NCBI GenBank assembly: GCA_943908365.1
Contig: CALTTH010000005.1
Coordinates: 1-64,000, forward strand
DNA: 64,000 nt
Direction of reading: 5' to 3'
Source of the DNA: an uncultured Hyphomicrobiales bacterium
Lineage (GTDB): Bacteria > Pseudomonadota > Alphaproteobacteria > Rhizobiales > Rhizobiaceae
How positions within the stretch are numbered: position 1 is the stretch's first letter; every line of letters starts with the position of its first letter. The translations under genes were made by a program, and so were the position numbers. Under the pieces are notes generated by a model that saw nothing but the letters and a program-made list of their open reading frames with translations, had not been told where the DNA came from and did not search any database. Positions 55,632-64,000 of this stretch are shown here, piece by piece.

Positions 55632-56531
55632 ATGATACGCCCTAGTCTGAATGACCTTGCCGCCTTTGCCGCGGTTGCAAATCACCAAAGCTTCCGCAGA
55701 GCGGCTGACATCATGGGGGTCTCTCGCTCCGCCCTCAGCCACGCGATTATCGGATTGGAAGCGAAGCTGGACGTCCGCCTCTTCAATCGGACGACACGCA
55801 GCGTATCGCTGACGCATGCTGGCGCACGCCTGCTCGCACGGCTCGACCCGGTCCTGCAGGATCTCGACCAAGCACTCGATAGCCTCTCGGAGGAGCGCGG
55901 AGCCCCAAGCGGCTCGCTGCGGATCAATGCGAACAAGAGCGGCGCCCGTATCCTGCTCAACGACGTCGTTCCGCGCTTTTTGAATCTCTATCCCGATGTC
56001 GAGCTCGATCTGGTATCGGAAGGCCGGCTGGTCGATATCGTGGAACAGGGTTTCGACGCGGGCGTACGCCTGATGGAAGCCGTCCCGAAAGACATGGTCG
56101 CGGTGAAGTTTGGAGGCGACGTTCGTTTCATCGCCGTGGCGGCGCCGTCCTATCTTCACGGCAAGGCGAGGCCAAACATGCCCGACGATTTACAAGCGCA
56201 TCGTTGCATCCGCCAACGCTTGCCCAGTGGAAAGCGCTACCGATGGGAGTTTTCCAGACGCGGCGCTGAAGTGGCGATCGACGTGCCCGGCAATCTCACT
56301 CTCGACGACAATGATCTTCTCGTGCAGGCAGCCGCAGACGGCCGTGGCATTGCTTATGTGCCGGATAACTTCGCCCGCCCGTTTCTGGAGTCCGGCCAAC
56401 TCGCAATCGTCCTAGAAGAGTGGTGCCCGTCAATACCGGGGCTGGCGCTCTACTACCCGCGTAGCCGGCACGTACCATCCCCACTACGGGCCTTCATCGA
56501 CCTTCTCCGAGAAGTAGACAGGTCGCAATGA
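55632..56531 (+). CDS. LysR-family regulator
   Basis: 299 residues, with GAGGA nine bases upstream. Winged helix LAAFAAVANHQSFRRAADIMGVSRSALSHAIIGLEAKLDVRLFNRTTRSV, then effector domain PSGSLRINANKSGARILLNDV and IVEQGFDAGVRL. Close in type to the regulator at 53171 but not identical, so an older duplication. Divergent from the SDR-lipocalin operon, which it probably regulates. Confidence 0.88.
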   Translation: MIRPSLNDLAAFAAVANHQSFRRAADIMGVSRSALSHAIIGLEAKLDVRLFNRTTRSVSLTHAGARLLARLDPVLQDLDQALDSLSEERGAPSGSLRINANKSGARILLNDVVPRFLNLYPDVELDLVSEGRLVDIVEQGFDAGVRLMEAVPKDMVAVKFGGDVRFIAVAAPSYLHGKARPNMPDDLQAHRCIRQRLPSGKRYRWEFSRRGAEVAIDVPGNLTLDDNDLLVQAAADGRGIAYVPDNFARPFLESGQLAIVLEEWCPSIPGLALYYPRSRHVPSPLRAFIDLLREVDRSQ

Positions 56532-56572
56532 CAGGGCGGCACTGAGCGGGCGCCCCCCTGTCAACAGGTACG

Positions 56573-56902
56573 TCAAGGCGTTGCTGGCTGACGTCGTAAG
56601 ATCATGCCGCCATGGTGCAGCGTGTTGGCATCGACGAAATCGCCATCGGCGGTGAAGCCCGTGTCGTCCCAATACTCGATATGCGTTCCGTCGACTTCGT
56701 AACGGCCCTCATAAGCTCGCTCGCGCTGGCCGCGGGCCTCGACATAGCGTCCGTTCGGCAGAAGCTTATGGCGAACACGGTTGTCCTCGGTAACCCACAT
56801 GCCTGCGTAAGGATGGTTCGGCTGCAAATTTTTCTCCTGTGCTTCTGCGGGCTGAATCGAAAGGGCGGCCGCTGTGATGACTGCTGCAAATGGCTGTCGC
56901 AT
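56573..56902 (-). CDS. Atu4866-like small secreted protein
   Basis: 109 residues with a signal peptide (MRQPFAAVITAAALSIQPAEA). The mature part has HPYAGMWVTEDNRVRHKLLP, GRYVEARGQRERAYEGRYEVDG, IEYWDDTGFTADGDF and LHHGGMILRR. This is the pattern of the family founded on Agrobacterium protein Atu4866, a streptavidin-like barrel of unknown function. No ribosome binding site of note. Expression may be tied to the LysR gene that converges with it at 56531. Confidence 0.72.
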   Translation of the reverse strand: MRQPFAAVITAAALSIQPAEAQEKNLQPNHPYAGMWVTEDNRVRHKLLPNGRYVEARGQRERAYEGRYEVDGTHIEYWDDTGFTADGDFVDANTLHHGGMILRRQPATP

Positions 56903-57004
56903 GGTCGGGCTCCGTAAAGCGTTAGCGTTCTCAGTTTGAAGGCGATTGCGGATGGGTCTGCAGTGCCGGTTCGGCAGCCGTTCTGCCGAGGCCGTAAGCC
57001 TTGG

Positions 57005-57559
57005 TTATTGGGAACGTGGGGCGTTATTGTCCACGACCTGCTGATAGGCGACGAGGTCGAGGAAGGCCTCCGCGTTGACGACGAGGCCGTCCTTCATCTT
57101 GAGTATCCAGACGAACTGGTTGCGATAAGGCGCGCCTGAAGTCGTGATCGCCGTTCCGTCGAAGCGGATGATGATGGTGTCGCCGTCGGCAAAGATGTTA
57201 TGCACCTGGGGCACGATCGGAGTCGCAAGGCGGCTGGTCAGGGGCCGCGACGCCTGTTCGACAAAATCCTTCTGATTGCTATAGGTGCCGGCGACCGGCC
57301 CGGAACCATGGATCGTCCAGACGACGTTGTTAGCGAGAAGCTCCCCGAAGACATAGGTGCCCCCGCGCCATTTTTCGAAGGCGGCTTCGACGATCGCCCT
57401 GTTCCGTTGCTCGGCAGCCGCATTGTCCACAGCCCGCACCTGTGGTGCCGGGGCGTTTGCAATGGCTGTGCCCGGCAGGGCGAGCGACAGCAATGCCAAT
57501 GTGATTAAAGCTCTACGGCTGGCGCCGGGGACCCACTGGCGTGTCGGAAGAATGGTCAT
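57005..57559 (-). CDS. Exported NTF2/SnoaL-like protein
   Basis: 184 residues from ATG 57559 (AAGGA upstream). The signal has a twin arginine (ASRRALITLALLSLALPG) and cleaves near AIANA. The SnoaL-like cone fold follows: VEAAFEKWRGGTYVFGELLANNVVWTIHGSGPVAGTY, NIFADGDTIIIRFDGTAIT, YRNQFVWILKMKDGLVVNAEAFLD. Members are isomerases, hydrolases or plain ligand binders. No catalytic assignment is possible. It is alone on its strand between the Atu4866-like gene and a LysR remnant. Confidence 0.8.
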   Translation of the reverse strand: MTILPTRQWVPGASRRALITLALLSLALPGTAIANAPAPQVRAVDNAAAEQRNRAIVEAAFEKWRGGTYVFGELLANNVVWTIHGSGPVAGTYSNQKDFVEQASRPLTSRLATPIVPQVHNIFADGDTIIIRFDGTAITTSGAPYRNQFVWILKMKDGLVVNAEAFLDLVAYQQVVDNNAPRSQ

Positions 57560-57744
57560 GGTATAGTCCTTTCCTAGCTGCTGAGAGCTTGATGAGACCC
57601 ATCTGCCGGCACTGAAGCTGTGTGCACCGCCGACATGCCTCGCGTCTTAATTCGCATGATCCAACGTAGGCGCCTCGATAAGATCGGACAATTCGCCTAA
57701 TGATGACCACTCTGGTAAGTTTGCCTAACCAATGGCAATCGATC

Positions 57745-57960
57745 TGAATGGCGCTCGATGCGACGGCGGACCGGGACAGCGCGCCGAGCGGACTATTGAG
57801 GTTGGCAGTGTCGTCAATCGCCGAGTAGTTCATTTCCCGGCCGCTTCTGGCGCGTGTTGCGGACACGTTTCCCGCCATCAGATCGACGTGACGGTCACGG
57901 ACGAGGACTTCGACATCGTGGCGGATGGTTATGACGTAGGGGTGCGGTTAGGCGGGGTTA
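57745..57960 (+). pseudogene. Remnant of a LysR regulator effector domain
   Basis: One frame reads ALDATADRDSAPSGLLRLAVSSIAE, a stop, then FISRPLLARVADTFPAI, which is the beginning of a LysR effector domain. After a frame change near 57880, another frame continues IDVTVTDEDFDIVADGYDVGVRLG. The helix-turn-helix half and the C-terminal half are absent. A decayed copy of the LysR type seen at 53171 and 55632. Confidence 0.65.
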
Positions 57961-57989
57961 CGATCAAGATATGTTTGCCGCTCCAGTCT

Positions 57990-58692
57990 CGGGCGACCAG
58001 CGCCAGGGCGCCTTCGCCACGCCCTGCTTCGGGCGGGCAAGAGCTGCTTTGAAGAAATAGACGCCGTGACGGGCGACATTCTCGACCCTTCAACCTTGGC
58101 GAACGCCGTCCAAGGGATCTCCGCAATCATTCACCTAGCCGCCGTGAAGGCGCATGCTCCCGATGCGCGGTTCATCATGTCGAGCACCAGCCATGTCTAC
58201 AACAAGGACAATTCGCATCCAGGCAAGGAAGACGATCCGGTCGATCCTCAGCACGCTTATCCCGTAATCAAGGTCGCGGCAGAAAAGGAACTGCGCGAAA
58301 GCGGGTTGAACTGGTCCGTCCTTCGCTTTCCCTTCGTCTATGGCGACGGTGACGGACATCTCGGATTTCTTTCCAAGCACGTCGGCACTTGGCATCCCGC
58401 CCAACGCATGAGCACGATTCACCATCGTGACATCGCCCAGGCAGTCACGCTCGCGCTGGGGGGAGTATTTGATCGGCGCATCGTCAACTTGGCCAACGAG
58501 GCGCCCTCGTCCATCTACGAACTCGCGGGCATGGTGGGAAAGCGGCTGAACTCGAGTTGCGAGCCTCTCTCAAATCCCTGGTACCTGCATGTCGATACGT
58601 CGCTCGCCCGCAGCCTAGGTTTTCGTCCCAGCATCAGGACCGTCTACCAAGCCTGGCAGGAAGGAATTTTCATAGGCGGATCGGAGACTTGA
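57990..58692 (+). pseudogene. 5'-truncated NAD-dependent epimerase/dehydratase
   Basis: The open frame from GTG 58066 reads VTGDILDPSTLANAVQGISAIIHLAAV, then SSTSHVYNKDN, AYPVIKV (YxxxK) and LRFPFVYGDGDGH, which is an extended SDR. The coding frame continues upstream to about 57990 (RHALLRAGKSCFEEIDA), but no GxxGxxG Rossmann start is present. The stretch after HLAAV is about 20 residues shorter than normal. With its cofactor-binding N-terminus missing it is unlikely to be active. It directly follows the LysR remnant. Confidence 0.6.
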
Positions 58693-58847
58693 TGCCGGGT
58701 TCGACATCTGGCCTCTTAGCGCCTTGGCCTCCTTGGCGAACCTGACTGGTTGGTTTTGTTGAAACAACGACCCGGTCTTGGGATACAGCCAATGCTCAGC
58801 GATTACCGACTTAACCGATCTTACAAATCGGTGCTGGGGTGAAGCGT

Positions 58848-59780
58848 TCAAAACGCCCAGTTCTTCGCCCGTAAAGCAAGCAAATCGACGAGATTCCGTG
58901 TCCGCTGCGGTATCTGCTTGCGGTCCAGCTGGACAGCATAAATTGGTGTTTCAGGCAAACGCCAATCTCTCAGAACCTCAACCGCACGCCCAGAATCGAG
59001 CTCCTTGCGACCGCACCAGGCCGGCAACCAACTCATCCCAAGCCCTCTCAGCGTCATGGCCCAAGCGACGCTCATGTCCTCGACGACTATCCGGTTTCGC
59101 GGAACCATCCTTATCACAGCACCTGATCCCAAGTGATCGCAAAACAGCCATGGGGAGAGCTGGCCGTTTGCGGGATCTCGGTAGCCCAGCTGATGATGAC
59201 TTTCGAGATCGGCAGGCGTTCTCGGGTGACCCATGTAGTCGAGATATTTTGGCGTTGCTGCGAGAATGTAGGGAAACGCAGCCAAGCGCCGCGCTATCAG
59301 TCCCGGTTGGCCGCCGAGGTCACCAATGCGAATGGCGATATCAATTCCCTCTGCGGCGAGGTCCAAGCCGGCATCATCCACCTTGATCTCAAGCTCGAGG
59401 CTTGGGTTCGCCTTCAGAATGGCGGGAATGATGGGCGCGATGCAGGCTCTTAAAAATGGTCCGGGAGCGGCAAGCCGGACGCGCCCTGCGGTGCTGCCTG
59501 CTGCAGCCTCTCCGATGGCGGCTTCAAGTTGTTCGGCTTGGCGTAGCAAGTCGCGCGCGCCATCTAGCAACTTCTCGCCGTCGTGAGTCAGCGAGATCGC
59601 GTGAGTCGTCCTGTGGAGTAGCTTGACGCCGTGAAGTGTCTCGAACCGGCTCACCGCCTTCGACATTGCGGAGGTGGACGTCCCTGCGCGCCGCGCCGCC
59701 TCCGCAAATGATCCCGCATCCACGATCCGGACGAACTGCAAAAGGTTAAGCAGGCTGTTGTGGTTGTTATGCGTTGCCAT
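58848..59780 (-). CDS. LysR-family regulator
   Basis: 310 residues from ATG 59780. Winged helix LLQFVRIVDAGSFAEAARRAGTSTSAMSKAVSRFETLHGVKLLHRTTHAI; effector domain AAGSTAGRVRLAAPGPFLRACI and IAIRIGDLGGQPGLIARRL. The frame extends upstream to 59873, but that part is unlike the family. Divergent from the DUF1330-like gene, with about 107 bases between, so probably its regulator. Confidence 0.87.
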   Translation of the reverse strand: MATHNNHNSLLNLLQFVRIVDAGSFAEAARRAGTSTSAMSKAVSRFETLHGVKLLHRTTHAISLTHDGEKLLDGARDLLRQAEQLEAAIGEAAAGSTAGRVRLAAPGPFLRACIAPIIPAILKANPSLELEIKVDDAGLDLAAEGIDIAIRIGDLGGQPGLIARRLAAFPYILAATPKYLDYMGHPRTPADLESHHQLGYRDPANGQLSPWLFCDHLGSGAVIRMVPRNRIVVEDMSVAWAMTLRGLGMSWLPAWCGRKELDSGRAVEVLRDWRLPETPIYAVQLDRKQIPQRTRNLVDLLALRAKNWAF

Positions 59781-59887
59781 GGTGGCACTATAGCCATGAC
59801 CGGATGATGACTTCAATGACTGGCTTAACTGCGATACCTCTGAGGTCAACAAGCAATGGAATCTTCCAGACAACAGGGGTTATCGAC

Positions 59888-60310
59888 ATGACTGACAACA
59901 CCAATCTGCAATCGATACTGGACAAGGCAGAAATGCAGTTGCCAGAAGCGGAACCGATCTTCATGCTGAATTTGCTTCGCTATCGGGATGAGGCCGTCTA
60001 CGAAACTGACCGAGGTTTTGCACCCTGCAGCGGCCGCGAAGCGTATTTCATGAGATATATACCTGCTTTCGCCAAGGCAACTGAGGGATTTGGAATCGAG
60101 CCGTTCTGGATCGGCAAGGTCGGTAGCTTGCTGATCGCTTCGCCTGACGAGGTCTGGGACGATATCGCGATAATCCGGTATCCCAATTTCGGGACCTTCA
60201 GGCGCATGGCCGACAGCGCTGAATATCATCGTGACGCCGAACCGCATCGTCTCGCGGCCTTGGCAGACTGGCGGCTGATCGCATCAACCCAGATGTCCAT
60301 CCCGCGTTGA
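59888..60310 (+). CDS. DUF1330-like protein
   Basis: 140 residues from ATG 59888; the frame opens further upstream inside the LysR leader. Ferredoxin-like alpha/beta pattern: PIFMLNLLRYRDEAVYET, GREAYFMRYIPAF, WDDIAIIRYPNFGTFRRMADSAEYHRDAEPHRLAAL. This is similar to DUF1330 and related dimeric barrel proteins. No function known. It is followed 43 bases later by a truncated hydrolase gene. Confidence 0.7.
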   Translation: MTDNTNLQSILDKAEMQLPEAEPIFMLNLLRYRDEAVYETDRGFAPCSGREAYFMRYIPAFAKATEGFGIEPFWIGKVGSLLIASPDEVWDDIAIIRYPNFGTFRRMADSAEYHRDAEPHRLAALADWRLIASTQMSIPR

Positions 60311-60353
60311 ACCGGCATTGAATGCTGAGCCTCTAAGACCTGGAGACAGTTCG

Positions 60354-60662
60354 ATGTCAGACCCAAACAGGTTCACCAAGCATGTTTACGTTACAACACG
60401 ACATAGGACGACCAGGACCGAATCCGGTCCGGCTGATGGCCCCCTGATCGTTTTTCTCCATGGCTGGCCGGAGCTTGGATTGATCTGGCATCGGCAGCTC
60501 GACCATTTTAGCCGCCCCGGCTGGCGCGCGGTCGCGCCCGATATGCGTGGCTATGGCGGCTCGTCCGTGCCCACTGGCATTACCAGCTACGCAATGCGCG
60601 AGATTGTCACCGACATGGTCGAGTTTCACAATGCTTTGGGCGGGCCGCCGGACAGGAACTAA
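60354..60662 (+). pseudogene. N-terminal fragment of an alpha/beta hydrolase (epoxide-hydrolase-like)
   Basis: 102 residues from ATG 60354 (GGAGA upstream). It begins as a normal epoxide hydrolase: GPADGPLIVFLHGWPELGLIWHRQLDHF, with oxyanion-hole HGWP, and APDMRGYGGSSVP. It ends at TAA right after FHNALGG, before the nucleophile elbow, lid and catalytic histidine. Intact enzymes are about 300 residues. Truncated and surely inactive. Confidence 0.7.
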
Positions 60663-61059
60663 GTTGCGATCTCGCCAGCTTCCAAACGAACCTGCGTGCT
60701 GACATTCAAACGCCTGACTGGTTTTCGAGGGCTTCATATCAAGATATTTCTAAGCCAGGCCGCACGTTCAGAGATCTCCCAAGTTCACTTTCCGGCGATA
60801 CGATAAAGAGCCTGTAGCGGAATGCGTGTCAGTTGCGGATGCCCGCGTGTCTCTCTAAGGCGATAGGGACCATAATAGCTGCCTCCCTTTTTGCCTCCCT
60901 CGACGTGGCAGCGAATAGCTACAAAGCTGGAACAGAACCCAGAGGAAGGTTCGCGCCAAACCCGCACCCTGTTTCGACCGGGTCGTCGCCCGCCGGACCC
61001 GCTGCCATCAACGGCCTGCGCGGAGTTCCTGACAGGCCTTCAGTATCGGAGATCCCCAC
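60663..61059. other. Remnant-rich intergenic stretch
   Basis: Between the truncated hydrolase and the epoxide hydrolase; it contains the SDR tail listed below and nothing else recognisable. Confidence 0.45.
60785..60900 (-). pseudogene. C-terminal remnant of a short-chain dehydrogenase
   Basis: The minus strand reads GGSYYGPYRLRETRGHPQLT and then RIPLQALYRIAGK before a stop. This matches the C-terminal part of the SDR at 49.4 kb (GGGYYGPDRLGETRGHP). Nothing of the cofactor domain remains upstream. It shows that a second SDR of this type was here and was lost by recombination. Confidence 0.65.
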
Positions 61060-62199
61060 CTAGGAGCGCGCGCGCCACACCGTCGCGATAAAGGCGCGCA
61101 GGTCGGCCAGCATCAGCTCCGGCGCTTCCAGCGCGGCGAAATGCCCGCCCCGCGGCATGTCGGTCCAGTGCACGATGTTGTAAGTCTTTTCCGCGAACGA
61201 GCGCGGCGGCGGCAAGAACACCGGATCGGGGAAGGCCGCAAAACCGGTCGGCACCTGGATGCGAGAGCCGGCCGGAAGCATCCGCGAAGCTTCAAGCCGG
61301 CTGCCGTAGTAGATCCAGCTTGCGGTCACGAAAGAGGCCGGCGCGATGTAGAGCATGATGTTGGTGAGGAGTTCCTCCTCGGAAAACTTGCTCCAGATGT
61401 CGGGATCGCCATCGGCGGTTGTCGGAAGGTCGGCCCACTTGCCGAACTTCTCGAGTATCCAGCCCGCCGCTCCGACCGGGCTGTCGGCCATCGCGACGCC
61501 GAGCGTTTGCGGGCGGGTTGCCTGCTCGTGAAAGTAGGCGCTCTCCTGATCGGCAATCGCCGCCCGCTTGGCGGCGAAGAACTTCTCTTCGTCGGTCGTT
61601 GGAGCGGCATCCTCCGCACGCACGGTCATCATGTTGATGTGGATGCCGAGCAGAGCGTCCGGTCGATCGTGCGCTGCCCAGACCGCGAGGGCGTGGCCCC
61701 AATCACCCCCTTGAATGAAATACCGCGCGTCGCCGAACAGTTGGATCATCAGCCCATGCAAGAGCGCAGCAGCCCGTCGCGGGCCGATCGGGCCCGTGAT
61801 CGGATTGGAGAACGCGAAACCAGGAAGCGAGGGAACGACCACATCGTGCCCGTCCGCCGCGAGCGGCTCCAGGAGCCGCTCGAACTCGAGATACGAGCCC
61901 GGCCAGCCGTGGAGAAGCAGGACGGGGGGCTTGGAGCCGTTGCCCTTTAGATGAACGAAGTGGATGTGCTCGCCTTGCACGTCGGCCGTGAAGTTGGGGA
62001 GTGCGTTGAGGCGCCGTTCGACCGCGCGCCAGTCGTAGCTGTCTCGCCAATAAGCAACGAGCCGCTTGAGGTCATCAACCCCGACCCCCGCCGACCAGCC
62101 TCCCGCATCCGGCAGCTGGCTCCAGTCATAAGCCTCGACCTTGGCTCTGATCGTGGCGAGCCGTTCGTCAGGGATGTTGATCGTGTAGGGTGAGATCAT
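61060..62199 (-). CDS. Epoxide hydrolase with EHN domain
   Basis: 379 residues from ATG 62199 (GGAG upstream). The N-terminal EHN domain (TINIPDERLATIRAKVEAYDWSQLPDAGGWSAGVGVDDLKRL) is typical of microsomal-type epoxide hydrolases. The alpha/beta hydrolase core follows: LLLHGWPGSYLEFERLL (HGWP), GGDWGHALAVWA with nucleophile aspartate, and MPRGGHFAALEAPE with the catalytic histidine. It opens epoxides to diols. The neighbour at 62427, a limonene-epoxide-hydrolase-like protein on the same strand, suggests shared handling of epoxides or terpene-like substrates. Confidence 0.88.
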   Translation of the reverse strand: MISPYTINIPDERLATIRAKVEAYDWSQLPDAGGWSAGVGVDDLKRLVAYWRDSYDWRAVERRLNALPNFTADVQGEHIHFVHLKGNGSKPPVLLLHGWPGSYLEFERLLEPLAADGHDVVVPSLPGFAFSNPITGPIGPRRAAALLHGLMIQLFGDARYFIQGGDWGHALAVWAAHDRPDALLGIHINMMTVRAEDAAPTTDEEKFFAAKRAAIADQESAYFHEQATRPQTLGVAMADSPVGAAGWILEKFGKWADLPTTADGDPDIWSKFSEEELLTNIMLYIAPASFVTASWIYYGSRLEASRMLPAGSRIQVPTGFAAFPDPVFLPPPRSFAEKTYNIVHWTDMPRGGHFAALEAPELMLADLRAFIATVWRARS

Positions 62200-62426
62200 G
62201 ATATTTCTCCGCCTGGAGTGAAAGGAAACCGCTCTATTGCCGCGAATTCCTGGAACACCGCGTCAATTCTATCGATATGCGCTTTACGGGAGCCACGGAT
62301 CTGGCCCGGCGAGCGCCGGGAAGACAGGTACGGCTCCGTCAGTCACCAAAGCACCTTGCCGTCGAGCGCGGCGTGCCAGCGAGAACAACGCCGCCGCGCC
62401 TCCACGGCGGCGGGGCTGCGACCTGG

Positions 62427-62816
62427 CTATCTCTTGAGAAGTGAGACCTGCCTCTCGAAGTCGGCCAGATCGAAATAGTCACGCCAGACAGTGATTTTCC
62501 CATTCTCTACGGTGATCGTACCCATGACCGGCAATGTGATCGTCGCGCCACTTTCATGGGTGAACACATCGATCCGCTCGTTGAGAACAATATTCCCCGA
62601 TGCCGCGATGTTGGTCACAGCCCAGTCCACCGTGAACGCCGTTCCAACCCCAAAGTCCGAATGGAATTTGCGAACGTTGTCCCTTCCGATGATGTCGGGC
62701 AGCGGCACGTTGTCATAGAGGACGTCATCGGACAGCATCGCAAGAGCGTCCTCAATGCGATTTGCACTCCAGTGGCGGAAGAAAGTGGTGGCGACATCGA
62801 TAGGGTTGGTGGACAT
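62427..62816 (-). CDS. Limonene-1,2-epoxide-hydrolase-like/SnoaL protein
   Basis: 129 residues from ATG 62816 (GGAGAG upstream); the long frame to 62939 is not supported. NTF2-like cone: VATTFFRHWSANRIEDALAML, DDVLYDNVPLPDIIGRDNVRKF, NIVLNERIDVF and WRDYFDLADFE. The Tyr, Asn, Arg and Asp positions characteristic of limonene-1,2-epoxide hydrolase are present (YDNVP, NERID, WRDYFD). It would hydrolyse a small epoxide in the cytoplasm. It lies about 230 bases upstream of the epoxide hydrolase gene. Confidence 0.78.
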   Translation of the reverse strand: MSTNPIDVATTFFRHWSANRIEDALAMLSDDVLYDNVPLPDIIGRDNVRKFHSDFGVGTAFTVDWAVTNIAASGNIVLNERIDVFTHESGATITLPVMGTITVENGKITVWRDYFDLADFERQVSLLKR

Positions 62817-63242
62817 GGTTGCTCTCCAGAAAGGGTTTAAGAAAACTTGACGAAATTGTGTGCCGGTAAGGGGCCGCCAGGAAGCTGCGCGAGCTGGCCA
62901 CCTATTGAGATGGGTCCAATATTCCACGCCGAAACACATAGACCGTCCGAAAGGCAGAGCAGCTCAGAATGAGTTGCGCAGTCGGCTGGCGTTACGTCGC
63001 GGTGGAATTTCAAAGATGCGGACTTGGTCACGACTAAAGTGAAATGGGCTGCCATAACCGAAACCGCGCTGGCCGCGTCCATCTTGTTGCTGACCATCAG
63101 GATCTGTACCTCCTGCGCTTCTCTCGAACCGCTATCCACAAGTCTGCCCACACAGGTCCACGACTTTCCTTTTATGCAGTGGTCGATGCACAAATAGGTA
63201 GCGGCGTTGCAAACTCCGGTCAACTGATTTATACAGCGATCA
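62817..63242. other. Divergent promoter region
   Basis: About 425 bases between the epoxide-handling genes and the TetR gene. A minus-strand frame (62837-63223) lacks family features. The operator of the TetR regulator is expected here. Confidence 0.45.
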
Positions 63243-63896
63243 ATGCAAAATAAAATTTCGACACCTCAAGCGGACTCACCGTCGAAGCGTCCTCCACGTG
63301 GGCGACCGCGCGAGTTTGATCGTCAGGTTGCGCTTGCCGCGGCGACACGGCTGTTCTGGATAAGGGGATACGAGGCGTCCTCGATCGCCGACCTGACGGA
63401 GGCGATGGGGATCGGAACCAAAAGCCTTTATGCGGCCTTCGGTTCAAAGGATGCGCTCTATGCCGAGGCCCTCCGATACTATTACACGACCTACGAGGGG
63501 TTGGTGTGGACCCGCTTCAGGGCTGCTTCGACAGCGAGAGAGGCCGCGCTGCTCTATCTCCAGGATTCCGCGACCGCCATGACCGGTGGAAATCTCGATC
63601 TACCCCATGGGTGCATGTCAACGCTCGCGACCGTAGGCAGCAAAGGGCACTGCGAACTCGGCGAACTCATGCGAGCCACTCGTGCAGGCGGTTTCGATCT
63701 GCTCAAAGCGCGCTTCGATCGAGCGAAGAACGATGGTGATCTAAAGGCTACGGTGGACACGACCAAGCTGGCGAGGTTCGTGCAGACGGTCCAAAGCGGC
63801 ATGGCGATCCGTGCCCGGGATGGAGCGGACCGCGCCGAACTGCACGACGTGGCGGAAATTGCGCTTTCCGCCTGGGACCATATCACCGACAACTGA
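63243..63896 (+). CDS. TetR/AcrR-family regulator
   Basis: 217 residues. A basic start PPRGRPREFDRQVALAAATRLFWIRGYEASSIADLTEAMGIGTKSLYAAFGSKDALYAEAL gives the TetR helix-turn-helix (about 20-75); a ligand domain with GCMSTLATVGSKG follows, of the type with a C-terminal TetR_C domain. Divergent from the limonene-epoxide-hydrolase-like and epoxide hydrolase genes, so probably their repressor, released by a small hydrophobic ligand. Confidence 0.88.
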   Translation: MQNKISTPQADSPSKRPPRGRPREFDRQVALAAATRLFWIRGYEASSIADLTEAMGIGTKSLYAAFGSKDALYAEALRYYYTTYEGLVWTRFRAASTAREAALLYLQDSATAMTGGNLDLPHGCMSTLATVGSKGHCELGELMRATRAGGFDLLKARFDRAKNDGDLKATVDTTKLARFVQTVQSGMAIRARDGADRAELHDVAEIALSAWDHITDN

Positions 63897-64000
63897 TTAT
63901 ACCGAGGTGGCGAGGTATGCCAGTGAAACAATAGACTGGTAGCGGGCTTCAAGGGTTTAGAACAAGACCATTCCCAAATCGTAAGCGGCGTATCAGCCAC

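Noticed and set aside
62837..63223. Minus-strand frame upstream of the limonene-epoxide-hydrolase-like gene
   Set aside because: No ribosome binding site and no recognisable domain; it occupies the expected divergent promoter region of the TetR gene.

Overview
The window looks like a chromosome or large replicon of a Rhizobiaceae bacterium (Agrobacterium/Rhizobium group). The pointers are a PssD/PssE-type glucuronosyltransferase pair, an ExoY/PssA-type initiating sugar transferase, Rap/cadherin-like (Ra) domain proteins beside a PrsD/PrsE-type type I secretion pair, a PssZ-like protein phosphatase, an Atu4866-like protein, and many LysR regulators divergent from short oxidoreductase operons. 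No rRNA gene, intact tRNA gene or CRISPR array was seen.

Left edge (1-3.2 kb): a decayed hipBA toxin-antitoxin locus. hipB appears frameshifted and hipA carries an in-frame TGA. Next come a short hairpin that resembles the two acceptor strands of a tRNA-Ser and a degraded IS481-family element with visible terminal repeats.

Exopolysaccharide region (about 3.6-37 kb): nearly everything needed for a Wzx/Wzy-dependent acidic heteropolysaccharide is here. UDP-glucose dehydrogenase supplies UDP-glucuronate. An ExoY/PssA-like enzyme loads the first sugar on the lipid carrier. PssD/PssE and three further glycosyltransferases extend it. A hexapeptide acyltransferase, an ExoV-like pyruvyltransferase and two large acyltransferase-3/SGNH proteins decorate it. 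A flippase, a polymerase, a Wzc/ExoP-like co-polymerase kinase and a Wza/PssN-like lipoprotein flip, polymerise and export it. Embedded at 5.7-12.7 kb is a secretion module: PrsD/PrsE-like transporter genes, a small KTSC-domain gene, a RapA-like two-Ra-domain protein, and a convergent beta-helix protein that ends in the same Ra domain. This suggests a matrix-modifying protein delivered to the polysaccharide made next door, and it is the most interesting feature of the window. A PPP-family phosphatase, a second beta-helix protein, MsrB and an SGNH hydrolase also lie here.

Junction and tripartite transporter region (37.8-44.9 kb): two unrecognised overlapping genes and a truncated 2-hydroxyacid dehydrogenase precede a minus-strand tctC-tctB-tctA set with an RraA-like gene and a D-2-hydroxyacid dehydrogenase gene upstream, and a divergent LysR regulator. 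This is probably an uptake and catabolism operon for an organic acid.

Right arm (45-64 kb): short operons of oxidoreductases and small export-targeted proteins, each paired with an AraC, LysR or TetR regulator: MFS, three SDRs, an aldo/keto reductase, an MBL-fold hydrolase, DedA, a PmtA-like methyltransferase, lipocalin-like, Atu4866-like and NTF2-like proteins, and an epoxide hydrolase with a limonene-epoxide-hydrolase-like gene. Several of these proteins carry twin-arginine-like signals. Between 57.7 and 61 kb lies a cluster of gene remnants (LysR, epimerase, alpha/beta hydrolase, SDR tail), marking a recombination-prone stretch.
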